Shown here piece by piece: positions 34,532-41,986 of a stretch of 50,422 nt of DNA (position 1 is the first letter of the stretch; each line of letters opens with the position of its first letter). This stretch comes from an uncultured Acetobacteraceae bacterium. Its GTDB lineage: Bacteria > Pseudomonadota > Alphaproteobacteria > Acetobacterales > Acetobacteraceae. The stretch lies in the NCBI GenBank assembly GCA_903877125.1, contig CAIRCM010000143.1, positions 1 to 50,422 of the forward strand, in the 5' to 3' direction. The notes beneath the pieces were generated by a model that was not told where the DNA came from, searched no databases, and worked only from the letters and a program-made list of their open reading frames with translations. The translations under genes were made by a program, and so were the position numbers.

Positions 34532-34580
34532 CCGCCCCCCGCAAAAAGCCGGCCCCTCCGTCATGGCCCAGCGCACTGTC

Positions 34581-34608
34581 CCGTCATGGCCTGGCTTGTC
34601 CGGGCCAC
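34581..34608. repeat. REP-like palindromic repeat
   Basis: TGGCCTGG (34587-34594) and CCGGGCCA (34600-34607) pair around a five-base loop, within the flank CCGTCATGG. The core resembles the palindrome at 30878. It lies in the 158-bp leader between fixL and the single-domain response regulator, so it would be part of that mRNA if transcription starts at the upstream box. Confidence 0.5.
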
Positions 34609-34679
34609 CAATGCCGGCCCAGGCCCCTCCGCGATGGCCTGGGAGACCCCACGCTAACCGCCCGCGTCCCACGCAGTCT

Positions 34680-34693
34680 TTGACCTGGATCAG
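34680..34693 (-). promoter_or_regulatory. FixK/FNR-like binding site
   Basis: TTGACCTGGATCAG matches the TTGAT-N4-ATCAA dyad of FNR and FixK proteins at eight of ten positions. It overlaps the fixL stop codon and lies about 150 bp upstream of the single-domain response regulator ATG. A FixK gene is encoded 1.8 kb away. The same core TGACC(T/C)GGATCA recurs at 47938. Confidence 0.55.
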
Positions 34694-35790
34694 TCTTCCG
34701 CCGCGGGAACCGAGAACCTGAACAGCGCCCCACCCTCCGGCGGCGATTCCGCGGTCAGCGTCCCACCATGCGATTCCACGATCGTCCGGCAAATCGACAG
34801 ACCCACGCCCAGGCCATCGGGTTTGGTCGTGGCGAACGGCATGAACAGCCGGTCCCGTACCTCGTCTGAAAATCCCGGCCCGTTGTCCGATACCGCGAGC
34901 TCGATCCGCCCATCCGCCCGCGATGCCACGATCGTCACCTGACTGCCCGCTGCCCCGTTCATCGCCTCGACCGCGTTGCGGATCAGATTCAGCAGCACCT
35001 GCTGAATCTGCACCTTGTCGACGGCCGCACGCGTCGCCTCCGGCGCCACACGCAGCGCCAGACCCACGGTCCCGTTGGTGCCCACCAGCGACAATGCGCT
35101 GGCTTCCCGGATCAACGCCTCCAGGTCCTCCGCATGGCGCGGCCGCTCCCCTTTGCGCCCGAGCGCCCGCATGCCCCGGATGATGTCCCGGGCGCGGTCG
35201 GCCTGCTCGCTCACCCGCTCGATCGCCTGCCGCAGACGGGGCGGCAGATCGTCGCTCATCAGCCGCCGGATGCCGCCCATGTAGTTGCCGATCGCCGCCA
35301 GCGGCTGGTTCACCTCATGCGCGATGGCCGAGGCCATGTGTCCCAGATCGCTCAACCGCGACAAATGCAGCACTTCGGCCTGCAATTCCGCCACCCGCCG
35401 GTCGTGCTCCAGCCGCGTGGTCAGATCGCGCACGAACCCCACGAACAGATGGGCGCCGGCGCTTTTGACCTCGCCGATCTGCAGCTCCATCGGAAAAGTC
35501 GAGCCATCCTTTCGCCGCCCAAGAACGATGCGTCCGATCCCTATGATCCGCCGCTCGCCTGTTCGGACATAATGATCGATGAAACCGTCATGCGCCTGGC
35601 CATATCGATCGGGCATCAGCACACTGACGTTTTGCCCGACGATTTCGCCCGCGGAATACCCGAACACACGCTCCGCCGACGGGTTGAACGACTGCACGAT
35701 CCCCTTGGTGTCGATCGTCACCAGCCCATCCGGCACGATGTCCAGCATCGCCCGCAGCAGCGCGTGATCGACATCCTCCGATCCGCTCAT
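34690..35790 (-). CDS. fixL: Oxygen-sensing histidine kinase FixL
   Basis: 366 residues from MSGSEDVDH. The PAS domain (about 10-125) carries H67 in AHDGFIDHY and R87 in RIIGIGR. Their spacing of 20 matches the haem-ligand His200 and O2-sensing Arg220 of Bradyrhizobium FixL; the intermediate Arg206 and His214 are His and Arg here. The kinase core has H158 (AIAHEVNQPLAAI), an N box (LLNLIRNAVEAM) and GLGVGLSICRTIVE. No transmembrane segment is present, so it is the soluble FixL form. It should autophosphorylate when deoxygenated and pass phosphate to FixJ. The start lies inside the fixJ reading frame. Confidence 0.9.
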   Translation of the reverse strand: MSGSEDVDHALLRAMLDIVPDGLVTIDTKGIVQSFNPSAERVFGYSAGEIVGQNVSVLMPDRYGQAHDGFIDHYVRTGERRIIGIGRIVLGRRKDGSTFPMELQIGEVKSAGAHLFVGFVRDLTTRLEHDRRVAELQAEVLHLSRLSDLGHMASAIAHEVNQPLAAIGNYMGGIRRLMSDDLPPRLRQAIERVSEQADRARDIIRGMRALGRKGERPRHAEDLEALIREASALSLVGTNGTVGLALRVAPEATRAAVDKVQIQQVLLNLIRNAVEAMNGAAGSQVTIVASRADGRIELAVSDNGPGFSDEVRDRLFMPFATTKPDGLGVGLSICRTIVESHGGTLTAESPPEGGALFRFSVPAAED

Positions 35791-36412
35791 CCCCGCTCCG
35801 CTGCGCCGCCATTGCCAAACGCACCAGTTCGGGAAGCGAATCCACCCGCAGCTTCTGAAACACCCGCGCACGATGCACATCGATCGTGCGCGGACTGGCA
35901 CCCAGCACCCGAGCAATTTCCTTCGTCGAATGGCCTGCCGTCAGCAACGTCATGACTTCGTGTTCTCTTGGCGTCAGCCCGGCGATCCGCCGCTCGGCAT
36001 CCTCGGTCGCCGCCAAGGCGTCCAACGTCTGACGATTTTGATCCAGCGACCGTCGTACCACCGCCAGAATGTCGGCCGGCTGGCACGGCTTCTCCAGAAA
36101 ATCCACCGCGCCGGCTTTCATCGCCCGCACCGCCGAGGAAACCTCGGCGAAACCCGTCATCACCACCACCGGCAACGCGCACCCGCGCGCGTTCAGCATC
36201 GCCTGAAGCTGCAACCCGTCGATTCCCGGCATATGCAGGTCGATCACCACGCAGCCGGCCGGCGGCAAAACCGCATCCAGCATCGCCTGCGCCCCCGGAT
36301 AGGCGCGCACCGCGAACCCCTCCGCTTCCAGCAGAAATTGCATGGAATCCCTGACCCCGTCGTCATCGTCGACAAGGTGCACGATCGCCGCTGGGTGCCC
36401 ATAACGGTCCAT
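35588..36412 (-). CDS. fixJ: Response regulator FixJ, reading through into fixL
   Basis: The start MDRYGHPAAIVHLVDDDD gives a receiver domain with phospho-acceptor D58 (VVIDLHMPGIDG) and K108. A LuxR/FixJ helix-turn-helix follows (LTPREHEVMTLLTAGHSTKE, then SPRTIDVHRARVFQKL). A normal FixJ would end near residue 205-211, after ELVRLAMAAQRSG. Here no stop occurs and the frame runs on for about 65 unrelated, Arg- and Gly-rich residues antisense to nothing but out of frame with fixL, overlapping it by 203 bp. One extra G in the GGGG just before the fixL ATG would give a TGA and the classic ATGA junction. This points to a frameshift or an assembly error. Phospho-FixJ is expected to activate fixK, which is divergent. 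Confidence 0.85.
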   Translation of the reverse strand: MDRYGHPAAIVHLVDDDDGVRDSMQFLLEAEGFAVRAYPGAQAMLDAVLPPAGCVVIDLHMPGIDGLQLQAMLNARGCALPVVVMTGFAEVSSAVRAMKAGAVDFLEKPCQPADILAVVRRSLDQNRQTLDALAATEDAERRIAGLTPREHEVMTLLTAGHSTKEIARVLGASPRTIDVHRARVFQKLRVDSLPELVRLAMAAQRSGDERIGGCRSRAAAGDAGHRAGWAGDDRHQGDRAVVQPVGGACVRVFRGRNRRAKRQCADARSIWPGA

Positions 36413-36503
36413 AGGTGTTTCCACGTACGCGATGCAGCGAATGTCGCGGCGACGCTCGAACTGCTGAATCGGTCCGCGAAGTCCGCAGCCGAAGGAGCAG
36501 TCC

Positions 36504-37205
36504 ATGCACAGTACCTATGCCGCGACACCCATCGCGCGCAACCCTGTCCCGCCGCTATCCGGGATCGCGCTGCGATCTGCCGCCGCCGCGCCGCACTGGC
36601 TCGACCCGCTCGCCGCATCCGGTATGATCGTGCGCAAGCGCCGCAACGAAGACATCGTCGCGCAGGGCGAGGCCTCGGAATATTGCTGGCAGATCGTCTC
36701 CGGCTGCGTCCGCACCGCGATGGTGCTGGAAGACGGCCGCCGCCTGATCGGCGAGTTCCACTTCGCTGGCGATCTCCTGGGCTACGAGGCGCTGGGCGGC
36801 CAGTCCTTCGCCGTCTCCGCGGTGTCCGACGTCGTGCTGCGCCGCCTCCGCCGCACCGCGATCGAGGCCCATGCCGGCCGAGACCCCAAATTCGACGCCC
36901 ATTTGCGCCAATACATGGCCGCCCAACTCCGCGCCGCCCGCAACCGCCTCGCCGTCCTCGGCCGCGGCACCGCGGGCGAACGGATCATGAGCTTCCTCCG
37001 CGAAATGCACGCCCGCCTCGCCCCCGCCGGCGCCAGGGAATTCGTCCTGCCGATGAAACTGACGGACATCGCCGACTATCTGGGCCTCGCGCTGGAAACC
37101 GTCTGCCGGGGCATGGCCGACTTACGCCGGGCCGGGGCGATCATGACCAACCGTTCGCAAATCGCGCTGTTGTTCCCTGCCGGTGGGGCCGGCGCCTTGC
37201 ACTAG
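36504..37205 (+). CDS. fixK: Crp/Fnr-family regulator FixK
   Basis: 233 residues with GAAGGAG seven bases before the ATG. The cyclic-nucleotide-like beta barrel (EDIVAQGEASEYCWQIVSG, GRRLIGEFHFAGDLLGYEAL) precedes a dimer helix and the Crp helix-turn-helix (FVLPMKLTDIADYLGLALET then VCRGMADLRRAGAI). The N-terminal Fe-S cysteine cluster of Fnr is missing, as in FixK proteins. It is divergent from fixJ, with 91 bp between them. It should bind TTGAT-N4-ATCAA-like sites, one of which is present upstream of the single-domain response regulator. Confidence 0.88.
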   Translation: MHSTYAATPIARNPVPPLSGIALRSAAAAPHWLDPLAASGMIVRKRRNEDIVAQGEASEYCWQIVSGCVRTAMVLEDGRRLIGEFHFAGDLLGYEALGGQSFAVSAVSDVVLRRLRRTAIEAHAGRDPKFDAHLRQYMAAQLRAARNRLAVLGRGTAGERIMSFLREMHARLAPAGAREFVLPMKLTDIADYLGLALETVCRGMADLRRAGAIMTNRSQIALLFPAGGAGALH

Positions 37206-37610
37206 CAGGCTGCCGGCGAGGCCGTCGCCCCGATCACCTGCGCCAGTCCCCGCGGTTTTATCGGGCTTCGTGCCCCCGGGGACACCCCGGGGGACACCCC
37301 GGGGGACACCCCGGGGGACACATCGTCGCCCAGCCCGGCGCCGGTCTCATCATGTTCGCCCACCATTGCACAAGCCGCCCGAACCGGCCGGCCAAACAAA
37401 ATGTAACAAGGCCAACGCTACGAAGCCGCGCATCCGGAGGTCGTCACCGGCGGCGCCCCTCACCGACGCTTCCACCGCAGGTCTTGTTCGTCCGAGCGGA
37501 ACCCGGCGGAACCGCGACATGGTGGCCACGCGATAGCTGATTCCCAACCCTCCCCGATTGCGCCGTGACCCGCTTCGCGAAACACTGCGCCCATCGCAGG
37601 AGGGAACCAA
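37206..37610. other. Gene-free region with GC-rich repeats
   Basis: No convincing gene is seen between fixK and the SDR at 37611. It begins with GCAGGCTGC just after the fixK stop, which resembles the end of the small CTAG element found at 41515 and may be a worn remnant. The 12-bp tandem repeat follows at 37273-37320. The last part holds the promoter and the AGGAGGG ribosome binding site of the SDR. Confidence 0.5.
37273..37320. repeat. Four 12-bp palindromic tandem repeats
   Basis: The unit CCCCGGGGGACA occurs three times exactly at 37285-37320, preceded by a variant (CCCCCGGGGACA) at 37273-37284. Each unit is nearly self-complementary in its C4G5 core, so the array could fold into several alternative strong hairpins. 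It lies 68 bp after the fixK stop. Confidence 0.9.
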
Positions 37611-38420
37611 ATGGACCTGAAACTTCGCAACGCCGCCGTCCTCGTCACCGGTGGCAGCCGCGGCATCGGCCTCGCCATCGCCAAGGGCTTCGTCGCCGAG
37701 GGTGCCCGCGTCGCCATCTGCGGCCGCGATCAGGCTCGCCTGGAAGCCGCCGCCGCCGAAATCGGCGGGGGCACAATCGGGTTCCAGGCCGACCTCTTCC
37801 AACCCGACGACTGCCGCGCCGTCGTCGAACGCGCCATCGCCCATTTCGGCGGCCTCGACGTCCTGATCAACAATGCCTCCACCAACGTCGACGGCACCCC
37901 AGGCTCGCTGGAAGACATGACCGATCCCCAGGTCATGGAGCGGTTCATGGGCAAAACCATGGGCGCCATCCGCTGCACCCGCGCCGCGCTGCCCGCGCTG
38001 AAGAAGGCCGGGGCAGGGCGGGTCGTCAACATCGGCGGCTCCTCCGCCCGCACCGTCGGCCGCCACCGCCCCGGCGCGCCTTCAGGTCTGCCGCAAGGCA
38101 TCGGCAACGCCGCATTGGCCAACTTCACCCGCCACCTCGCCGAGGAGGTCGCCCGCGACGGCATCGTCGCCAACATCATCCACCCCAGCCTCACCCGCAC
38201 CGACCGCCACATCGGCCGCATGGAACGTCGCGCCGCCTCCTCCAATATCTCCATCGAGGCAGCCGAGGCCGAGGTCGGCGACACCTTCCCCATCGGCCGC
38301 GTCCCCACGCCCGAGGACATCGTCCCCCTCGTCCTCCTCTTCGCCAGCCCGCTCGCCGCCGCCATCACCGGTCAGGCGCTGGCCGTCGACGGCGGCATCG
38401 GCATGTCGGTGCAGTACTGA
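37611..38420 (+). CDS. SDR-fold protein lacking the catalytic Tyr and Lys
   Basis: 269 residues with AGGAGGG before the ATG. The cofactor motif GGSRGIG (14-20) and NNAS (87-90) are intact, and the C-terminus (ITGQALAVDGGIGMSVQY) is normal. In place of YxxxK the sequence reads QGIGN (162-166) within GLPQGIGNAALANFTRHLA, although Ser residues (GGSSAR) are present. It belongs to a divergent SDR group and may bind cofactor without classical catalysis or use other residues. It starts a two-gene unit with the flavin monooxygenase two bases downstream. Confidence 0.85.
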   Translation: MDLKLRNAAVLVTGGSRGIGLAIAKGFVAEGARVAICGRDQARLEAAAAEIGGGTIGFQADLFQPDDCRAVVERAIAHFGGLDVLINNASTNVDGTPGSLEDMTDPQVMERFMGKTMGAIRCTRAALPALKKAGAGRVVNIGGSSARTVGRHRPGAPSGLPQGIGNAALANFTRHLAEEVARDGIVANIIHPSLTRTDRHIGRMERRAASSNISIEAAEAEVGDTFPIGRVPTPEDIVPLVLLFASPLAAAITGQALAVDGGIGMSVQY

Positions 38421-38422
38421 CC

Positions 38423-39748
38423 ATGGCCCGCCAACTTCATCTCAACCTTTTCATCCACGGCCGTGGCCATCACGAGGCCGCTTGGCGCCACCCGGATTCC
38501 TCCCCCCTCAAGCTGACCGACATTCGATATTTCACCGATCTGGCCAAAACCGCGGAGCAGGGCTGTTTCGATTCCGTCTTTCTCGCCGATACCCTCGCGG
38601 CCAATGACGACATCGCCTCCGCCCCGCGCAACTGGCTGGAACCGGTCACGACACTGGCCGCGCTCGCCGGCGCCACCAGCCGCATCGGCCTGATCGCCAC
38701 CTGCTCCACGACCTATACCGAACCCTACAATCTCGCCCGCCAGTTCGCCTCGCTCGACCACATCACCAACGGCCGCGTCGGTTGGAACATCGTCACCACC
38801 TGGCTCGCCACCGCTTCCGGCAATTTCGGCGGCACCGGCCCGCTGAGCCACGCGGAACGATACGAACGGGCCGAGGAATACATGGCGGTCGTCAAAGCCC
38901 TCTGGGCCAGTTGGGACGACGACGCGGTGATCGACGACCGTGCCGCCGGGCAATACGCCAAACCCGGATCGATCCGCCCCATCGACCACCATGGCCGGTA
39001 CTATCAGGTGACCGGCCCGCTCAACGTGCCACGGGGCCCGCAAGGCCGCCCCGTCTTCGTCCAGGCCGGTTCCTCCGAAACCGGTCGCGCCTTCGCCGCC
39101 CGTCATGCCGAGGCCGTCTTCACCGCCCAGATGGAAAAAGCCACCGCCATCGACTTCTACCGAGACCTCAAACACCTCGCCATCGCCGGAGGCCGCGACC
39201 CCAGCCAGATCCTGATCCTCCCCGGCCTGAGCCCCGTCATCGGCGCCACCGAGGCCGAGGTCGCCCGCCTGTCTCGCGAACTGAACGACCTCTCCGACCC
39301 CGAGGTCGGCCGCAAGCGCCTGTCCGGCCGCTTCGGCGGCCACGATTTCTCCCATCTGCCGCTCGACAAGCCGCTCTCGCCCGAGGACTTCCCCGACCCC
39401 GCCTCGGTCGAGGCCGCCCGTAGCCGCACCGAGGTCATCGTCGGCCTCGTCCGCCGCGAAAAACCCACCCTCCGCCAGCTCCTCGGCTACATGGCCGGCG
39501 CCCGAGGCCACTACGTCACCGCCGGCACACCGGAACAGATCGCCGACCTCATCGCCGCGTGGTTCGTCGATGGCGCCGCCGACGGCTTCAACCTCATGCC
39601 CCCGGTCCTGCCCAGCATGCTGGAAATTTTCACAGCCGAGGTCGTTCCGCTTCTCCGCCGCAAAGGTCTGTTCCGCTCTGAGTACGAAGCGGAAACTCTG
39701 CGTGGTCATTACGGGCTGGCCCCGGTTAAATCCGACCGGCCGGCGTAG
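38423..39748 (+). CDS. NtaA/SnaA/DszA-type flavin monooxygenase
   Basis: 441 residues; the ATG lies two bases after the SDR stop. LTDIRYFTDLAKTAEQGCFD, ATSRIGLIATCSTTYTEPYN, DHITNGRVGWNIVTTW and HHGRYYQVTGPLNVPRGPQG are hallmarks of the FMNH2-dependent NtaA/SnaA/DszA group. That group oxidises aminopolycarboxylates, sulfones or similar compounds with a separate flavin reductase, and none is seen here. The substrate is unknown. Tight coupling to the atypical SDR suggests a joint pathway, and the exporter downstream may belong with it. Confidence 0.9.
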   Translation: MARQLHLNLFIHGRGHHEAAWRHPDSSPLKLTDIRYFTDLAKTAEQGCFDSVFLADTLAANDDIASAPRNWLEPVTTLAALAGATSRIGLIATCSTTYTEPYNLARQFASLDHITNGRVGWNIVTTWLATASGNFGGTGPLSHAERYERAEEYMAVVKALWASWDDDAVIDDRAAGQYAKPGSIRPIDHHGRYYQVTGPLNVPRGPQGRPVFVQAGSSETGRAFAARHAEAVFTAQMEKATAIDFYRDLKHLAIAGGRDPSQILILPGLSPVIGATEAEVARLSRELNDLSDPEVGRKRLSGRFGGHDFSHLPLDKPLSPEDFPDPASVEAARSRTEVIVGLVRREKPTLRQLLGYMAGARGHYVTAGTPEQIADLIAAWFVDGAADGFNLMPPVLPSMLEIFTAEVVPLLRRKGLFRSEYEAETLRGHYGLAPVKSDRPA

Positions 39749-39927
39749 CTGCGACGGCACGTCGGCGCATGCCGCCATCCACGCGGCCCGCCTAGCGCCC
39801 CCATGGCGCAACCCCCCACACCGCGCCACGATGCCGCCAAACAACTCAACCGAGGAACATGTCCCCCCGCTCAACCCCGCCAAAGCACCGGCCCCCACCC
39901 GGTCAGGCGCGGCCCTGACATCCCCCG

Positions 39928-41487
39928 ATGTCCGCCACCGCGCCACAAGTCCCGCACCGCACCCTCATCACCCTCAGCGTGATGATGGGCAACCTCATGC
40001 AGGCGCTGGATTCCTCGATCGCCAACGTCTCGTTGCCCTATATGCAGGGCACCCTCGCCACCAGCGCCGATGAGATCACCTGGGTCCTTACCTCCTACGT
40101 GATTGCCGCGGCCATCATGACCGCCCCGGTCGGCTGGATGGCCACCCGCTTCGGCCGCAAGAACCTGCACATCGCCTGCATGTCCGGTTTCGTCATCGCA
40201 TCCATGCTGTGCGGCGCGGCGGAATCGCTGCCCCAGATGGTCTGCTTCCGCTTCCTCCAGGGTGTCTGCGGCGCCGCTCTCGTCCCGCTCTCGCAGGCGA
40301 CCATGCTGGACATCTACCCCTTCGAAAAACGCGCTCAGGCCATGGCCATCTTCGGCATGGGAGTGATGGTCGGGCCGATCATGGGGCCAACCCTCGGCGG
40401 CTACCTGACCGAGGTCTACAACTGGCGCTACGTTTTCTACGTCAATCTGCCCTTCGGCCTCCTCGCGATCACCGGTCTGGCGCTGTTCCTCCCGAAAAAC
40501 AAGGCGCGCAGCGAACTGAAATTCGACTGGACCGGCTTCCTCATCCTGGCCACCGGCATCGCCGCCTTCCAGTTGATGCTCGACCGCGGCGAGAAGCTGG
40601 ACTGGTTCGCCGCCCCGGAAATCATCGTCGAGGCAACCCTGGCCATCCTCGGCCTGTATCTTTTCACGATCCACATGTTCACAGCGCAGCGGCCCTTCCT
40701 GCCCCCCGACCTGTTCAAGGATCGCAATTTCGTCTGCGGCGTGGCCATGGTCTTCTTCACCGCGACCGTGATGTTGGCCAGTTCCGCCCTGATGGCACCG
40801 TACCTGGAAAGCCTCGCCGGATATCCGGTCGAAACCGCCGGGGTGTCGATGGCACCGCGCGGCATTGGCACCATGATCGGCATGCTGGTCGCCAGCCGTC
40901 TGTCCAACCGGTTCGACCACCGCAAGCTGATGGCCGTCGGACTCCTGACCCTCGGCCTGTCGCTGTATTCCATGAGCGCCTGGACTCCCGACGTCCCCCG
41001 CGAGACCATGATGTTGGCCCTGCTGCTGCAGGGGTTCGGCATCGGCTTTACCTTCAACCCGATGACCGTCGTCGCCTTCACCACGCTGCCCGCCCAATTC
41101 CGGGGCTACGCGACCTCCCTCCAGTCGCTCTGCCGCTCCCTCGGCCAGGCGGCGGGCGTGTCCATCACGTCCTTCCTCCTGGTGCGAGGTACCCAGACGA
41201 ATCACGCCGATATCGCCGCCGGCATCACACCCTTCGATCGGTTGCTTCAGGGAAACAACCAAGTCGGGCGCGTGCTCGACCCGCTGACCCACCACGGTGC
41301 TGCGCTGCTCGACGGCATGATCGATCATCAGGCCCGGATCATCGCCTTCAACGCCGATTTCCGCCTCATGAGCCTGGTGGTCGGCCCACCCTTGCTGTTG
41401 CTCTTCCTGATGCGTCGCCACGAAAGACCGGTGGTACGTGTCCTCCCGGCGACCGAACCGACCGCGCGCGCCAGTGCCCGGTCCTGA
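39928..41487 (+). CDS. MFS transporter, DHA2 (EmrB/QacA) family
   Basis: 519 residues with about 14 transmembrane segments. MMGNLMQALDSSIANVSLPY then MQGTLATSADEITWVLTSYV is the EmrB N-terminus with motif D1. GWMATRFGRKNLHIACMSGF is motif A and FFMG-like GMGVMVGPIMGPTLGGYLTE is motif C. It is a proton-driven drug or solute exporter, often working with a membrane-fusion partner that is not encoded nearby. Its start has no clear Shine-Dalgarno. A 19-codon open frame with GAGG before its ATG (39859) ends about 10 bp upstream, which may allow reinitiation. Confidence 0.9.
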   Translation: MSATAPQVPHRTLITLSVMMGNLMQALDSSIANVSLPYMQGTLATSADEITWVLTSYVIAAAIMTAPVGWMATRFGRKNLHIACMSGFVIASMLCGAAESLPQMVCFRFLQGVCGAALVPLSQATMLDIYPFEKRAQAMAIFGMGVMVGPIMGPTLGGYLTEVYNWRYVFYVNLPFGLLAITGLALFLPKNKARSELKFDWTGFLILATGIAAFQLMLDRGEKLDWFAAPEIIVEATLAILGLYLFTIHMFTAQRPFLPPDLFKDRNFVCGVAMVFFTATVMLASSALMAPYLESLAGYPVETAGVSMAPRGIGTMIGMLVASRLSNRFDHRKLMAVGLLTLGLSLYSMSAWTPDVPRETMMLALLLQGFGIGFTFNPMTVVAFTTLPAQFRGYATSLQSLCRSLGQAAGVSITSFLLVRGTQTNHADIAAGITPFDRLLQGNNQVGRVLDPLTHHGAALLDGMIDHQARIIAFNADFRLMSLVVGPPLLLLFLMRRHERPVVRVLPATEPTARASARS

Positions 41488-41514
41488 CACAGGCGCGTGC
41501 TCACGCCGATGCGA

Positions 41515-41681
41515 CTAGCAGGCTGCTGAAAAACTGGTCGTTGAGGGCTGCTGAGCGAATTTTCGTGCAGGAAAGGACAAAGCGAAGACACGATGGTGTC
41601 CCATCGTGGCGAGTTTTGGACGAATCCTGCGCGGAACGGCGCCGGCAGCCCGACCGACCCAGTTTTTCAGCAGCCTGCTAG
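41515..41681 (+). mobile_element. Small CTAG-flanked non-autonomous element A (copy 1)
   Basis: CTAG at 41515-41518 and 41678-41681 flank an element of about 159 bp with perfect 19-base terminal inverted repeats (CAGGCTGCTGAAAAACTGG). It encodes no protein. CTAG duplications fit the YTAR targets of IS5-type transposases, so it is probably a MITE moved by an IS5-like enzyme encoded elsewhere. An inner hairpin (CACGATG/CATCGTG) lies near its middle. The end of the window holds a nearly identical second copy. Confidence 0.8.
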
Positions 41682-41783
41682 AGCACGATCGGATCAAGTT
41701 GACCCAATCGTGCTCTATCCGTCTTTGTTTGATCGCGTGATTCACGCCGCCGTGTGATTCCACCTCTGGCGATCAAGCTCTAG
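41678..41783 (+). mobile_element. Small CTAG-flanked repeat element B (copy 1)
   Basis: This 106-bp element shares its left CTAG with element A and ends in CTAG at 41780-41783. Its outer ends are short inverted repeats (CTAGAGC/GCTCTAG). The first third (41681-41715) folds into a hairpin with GAGCACGAT and ATCGTGCTC arms. Near-identical sequence recurs at 50197-50302, and a worn inverted copy at 42808-42882. It has no coding capacity. Confidence 0.75.
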
Positions 41784-41860
41784 CCAGCCTTCGGACGATC
41801 CATCCGAACCAGCGATTTCTTCGCCACATCGACCGAATAATACCAGCCCGCGCAATGATT
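41780..41860 (-). pseudogene. Possible 3' fragment of a small gene
   Basis: Leftward, this stretch reads AGWYYSVDVAKKSLVRMDRP then KAG and a TAG formed by the CTAG junction of element B. The composition looks protein-like, unlike its repeat neighbours. It may be the displaced end of the small gene at 41987 (which ends HEAYYTSPYKL) after insertion of the palindrome at 41882, or the end of a lost gene. Evidence is weak. Confidence 0.3.
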
Positions 41861-41881
41861 GACTCGTGGCGGATGCCCACC

Positions 41882-41966
41882 CGTCATGCCGGCGAATGCC
41901 GGTATCCACGCCTTTCGGAAGTCCCAGCCGCGCAAGGCGTGGATACCGGCATTCGCTGGCATGACG
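41882..41966. repeat. Long inverted repeat of the dispersed GTCATGCCGGCGAATGCC type
   Basis: Arms of 33 bp (41882-41914 and 41934-41966) differ at one position and enclose a 19-bp spacer. The arm contains CGTCATGCCGGCGAATGCC then GGTATCCACGCC, a sequence I know as a common dispersed repeat in proteobacterial genomes. It ends 20 bp from the stop of the small gene at 41987 and could fold into a very stable hairpin at its mRNA end. Confidence 0.85.
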
Positions 41967-41986
41967 TGATTCGGTCGGCCGGTACG

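Noticed and set aside
37273-37320. The 12-bp repeats considered as a CRISPR or a coding PGDT-type repeat.
   Set aside because: There are no spacers between units, the unit is too short for a CRISPR, and no surrounding gene supports translation.
39859-39918. A 19-codon leader open frame before the DHA2 exporter, considered as a regulatory leader peptide.
   Set aside because: It has no drug-leader features or attenuator hairpins; only possible reinitiation is noted under the exporter.
41515-41783. Short open frames inside the CTAG elements with products such as NHAIKQR and EHDWVNL.
   Set aside because: They come from repeat DNA present in several copies and have no ribosome binding site or family; such frames are common false calls in MITEs.
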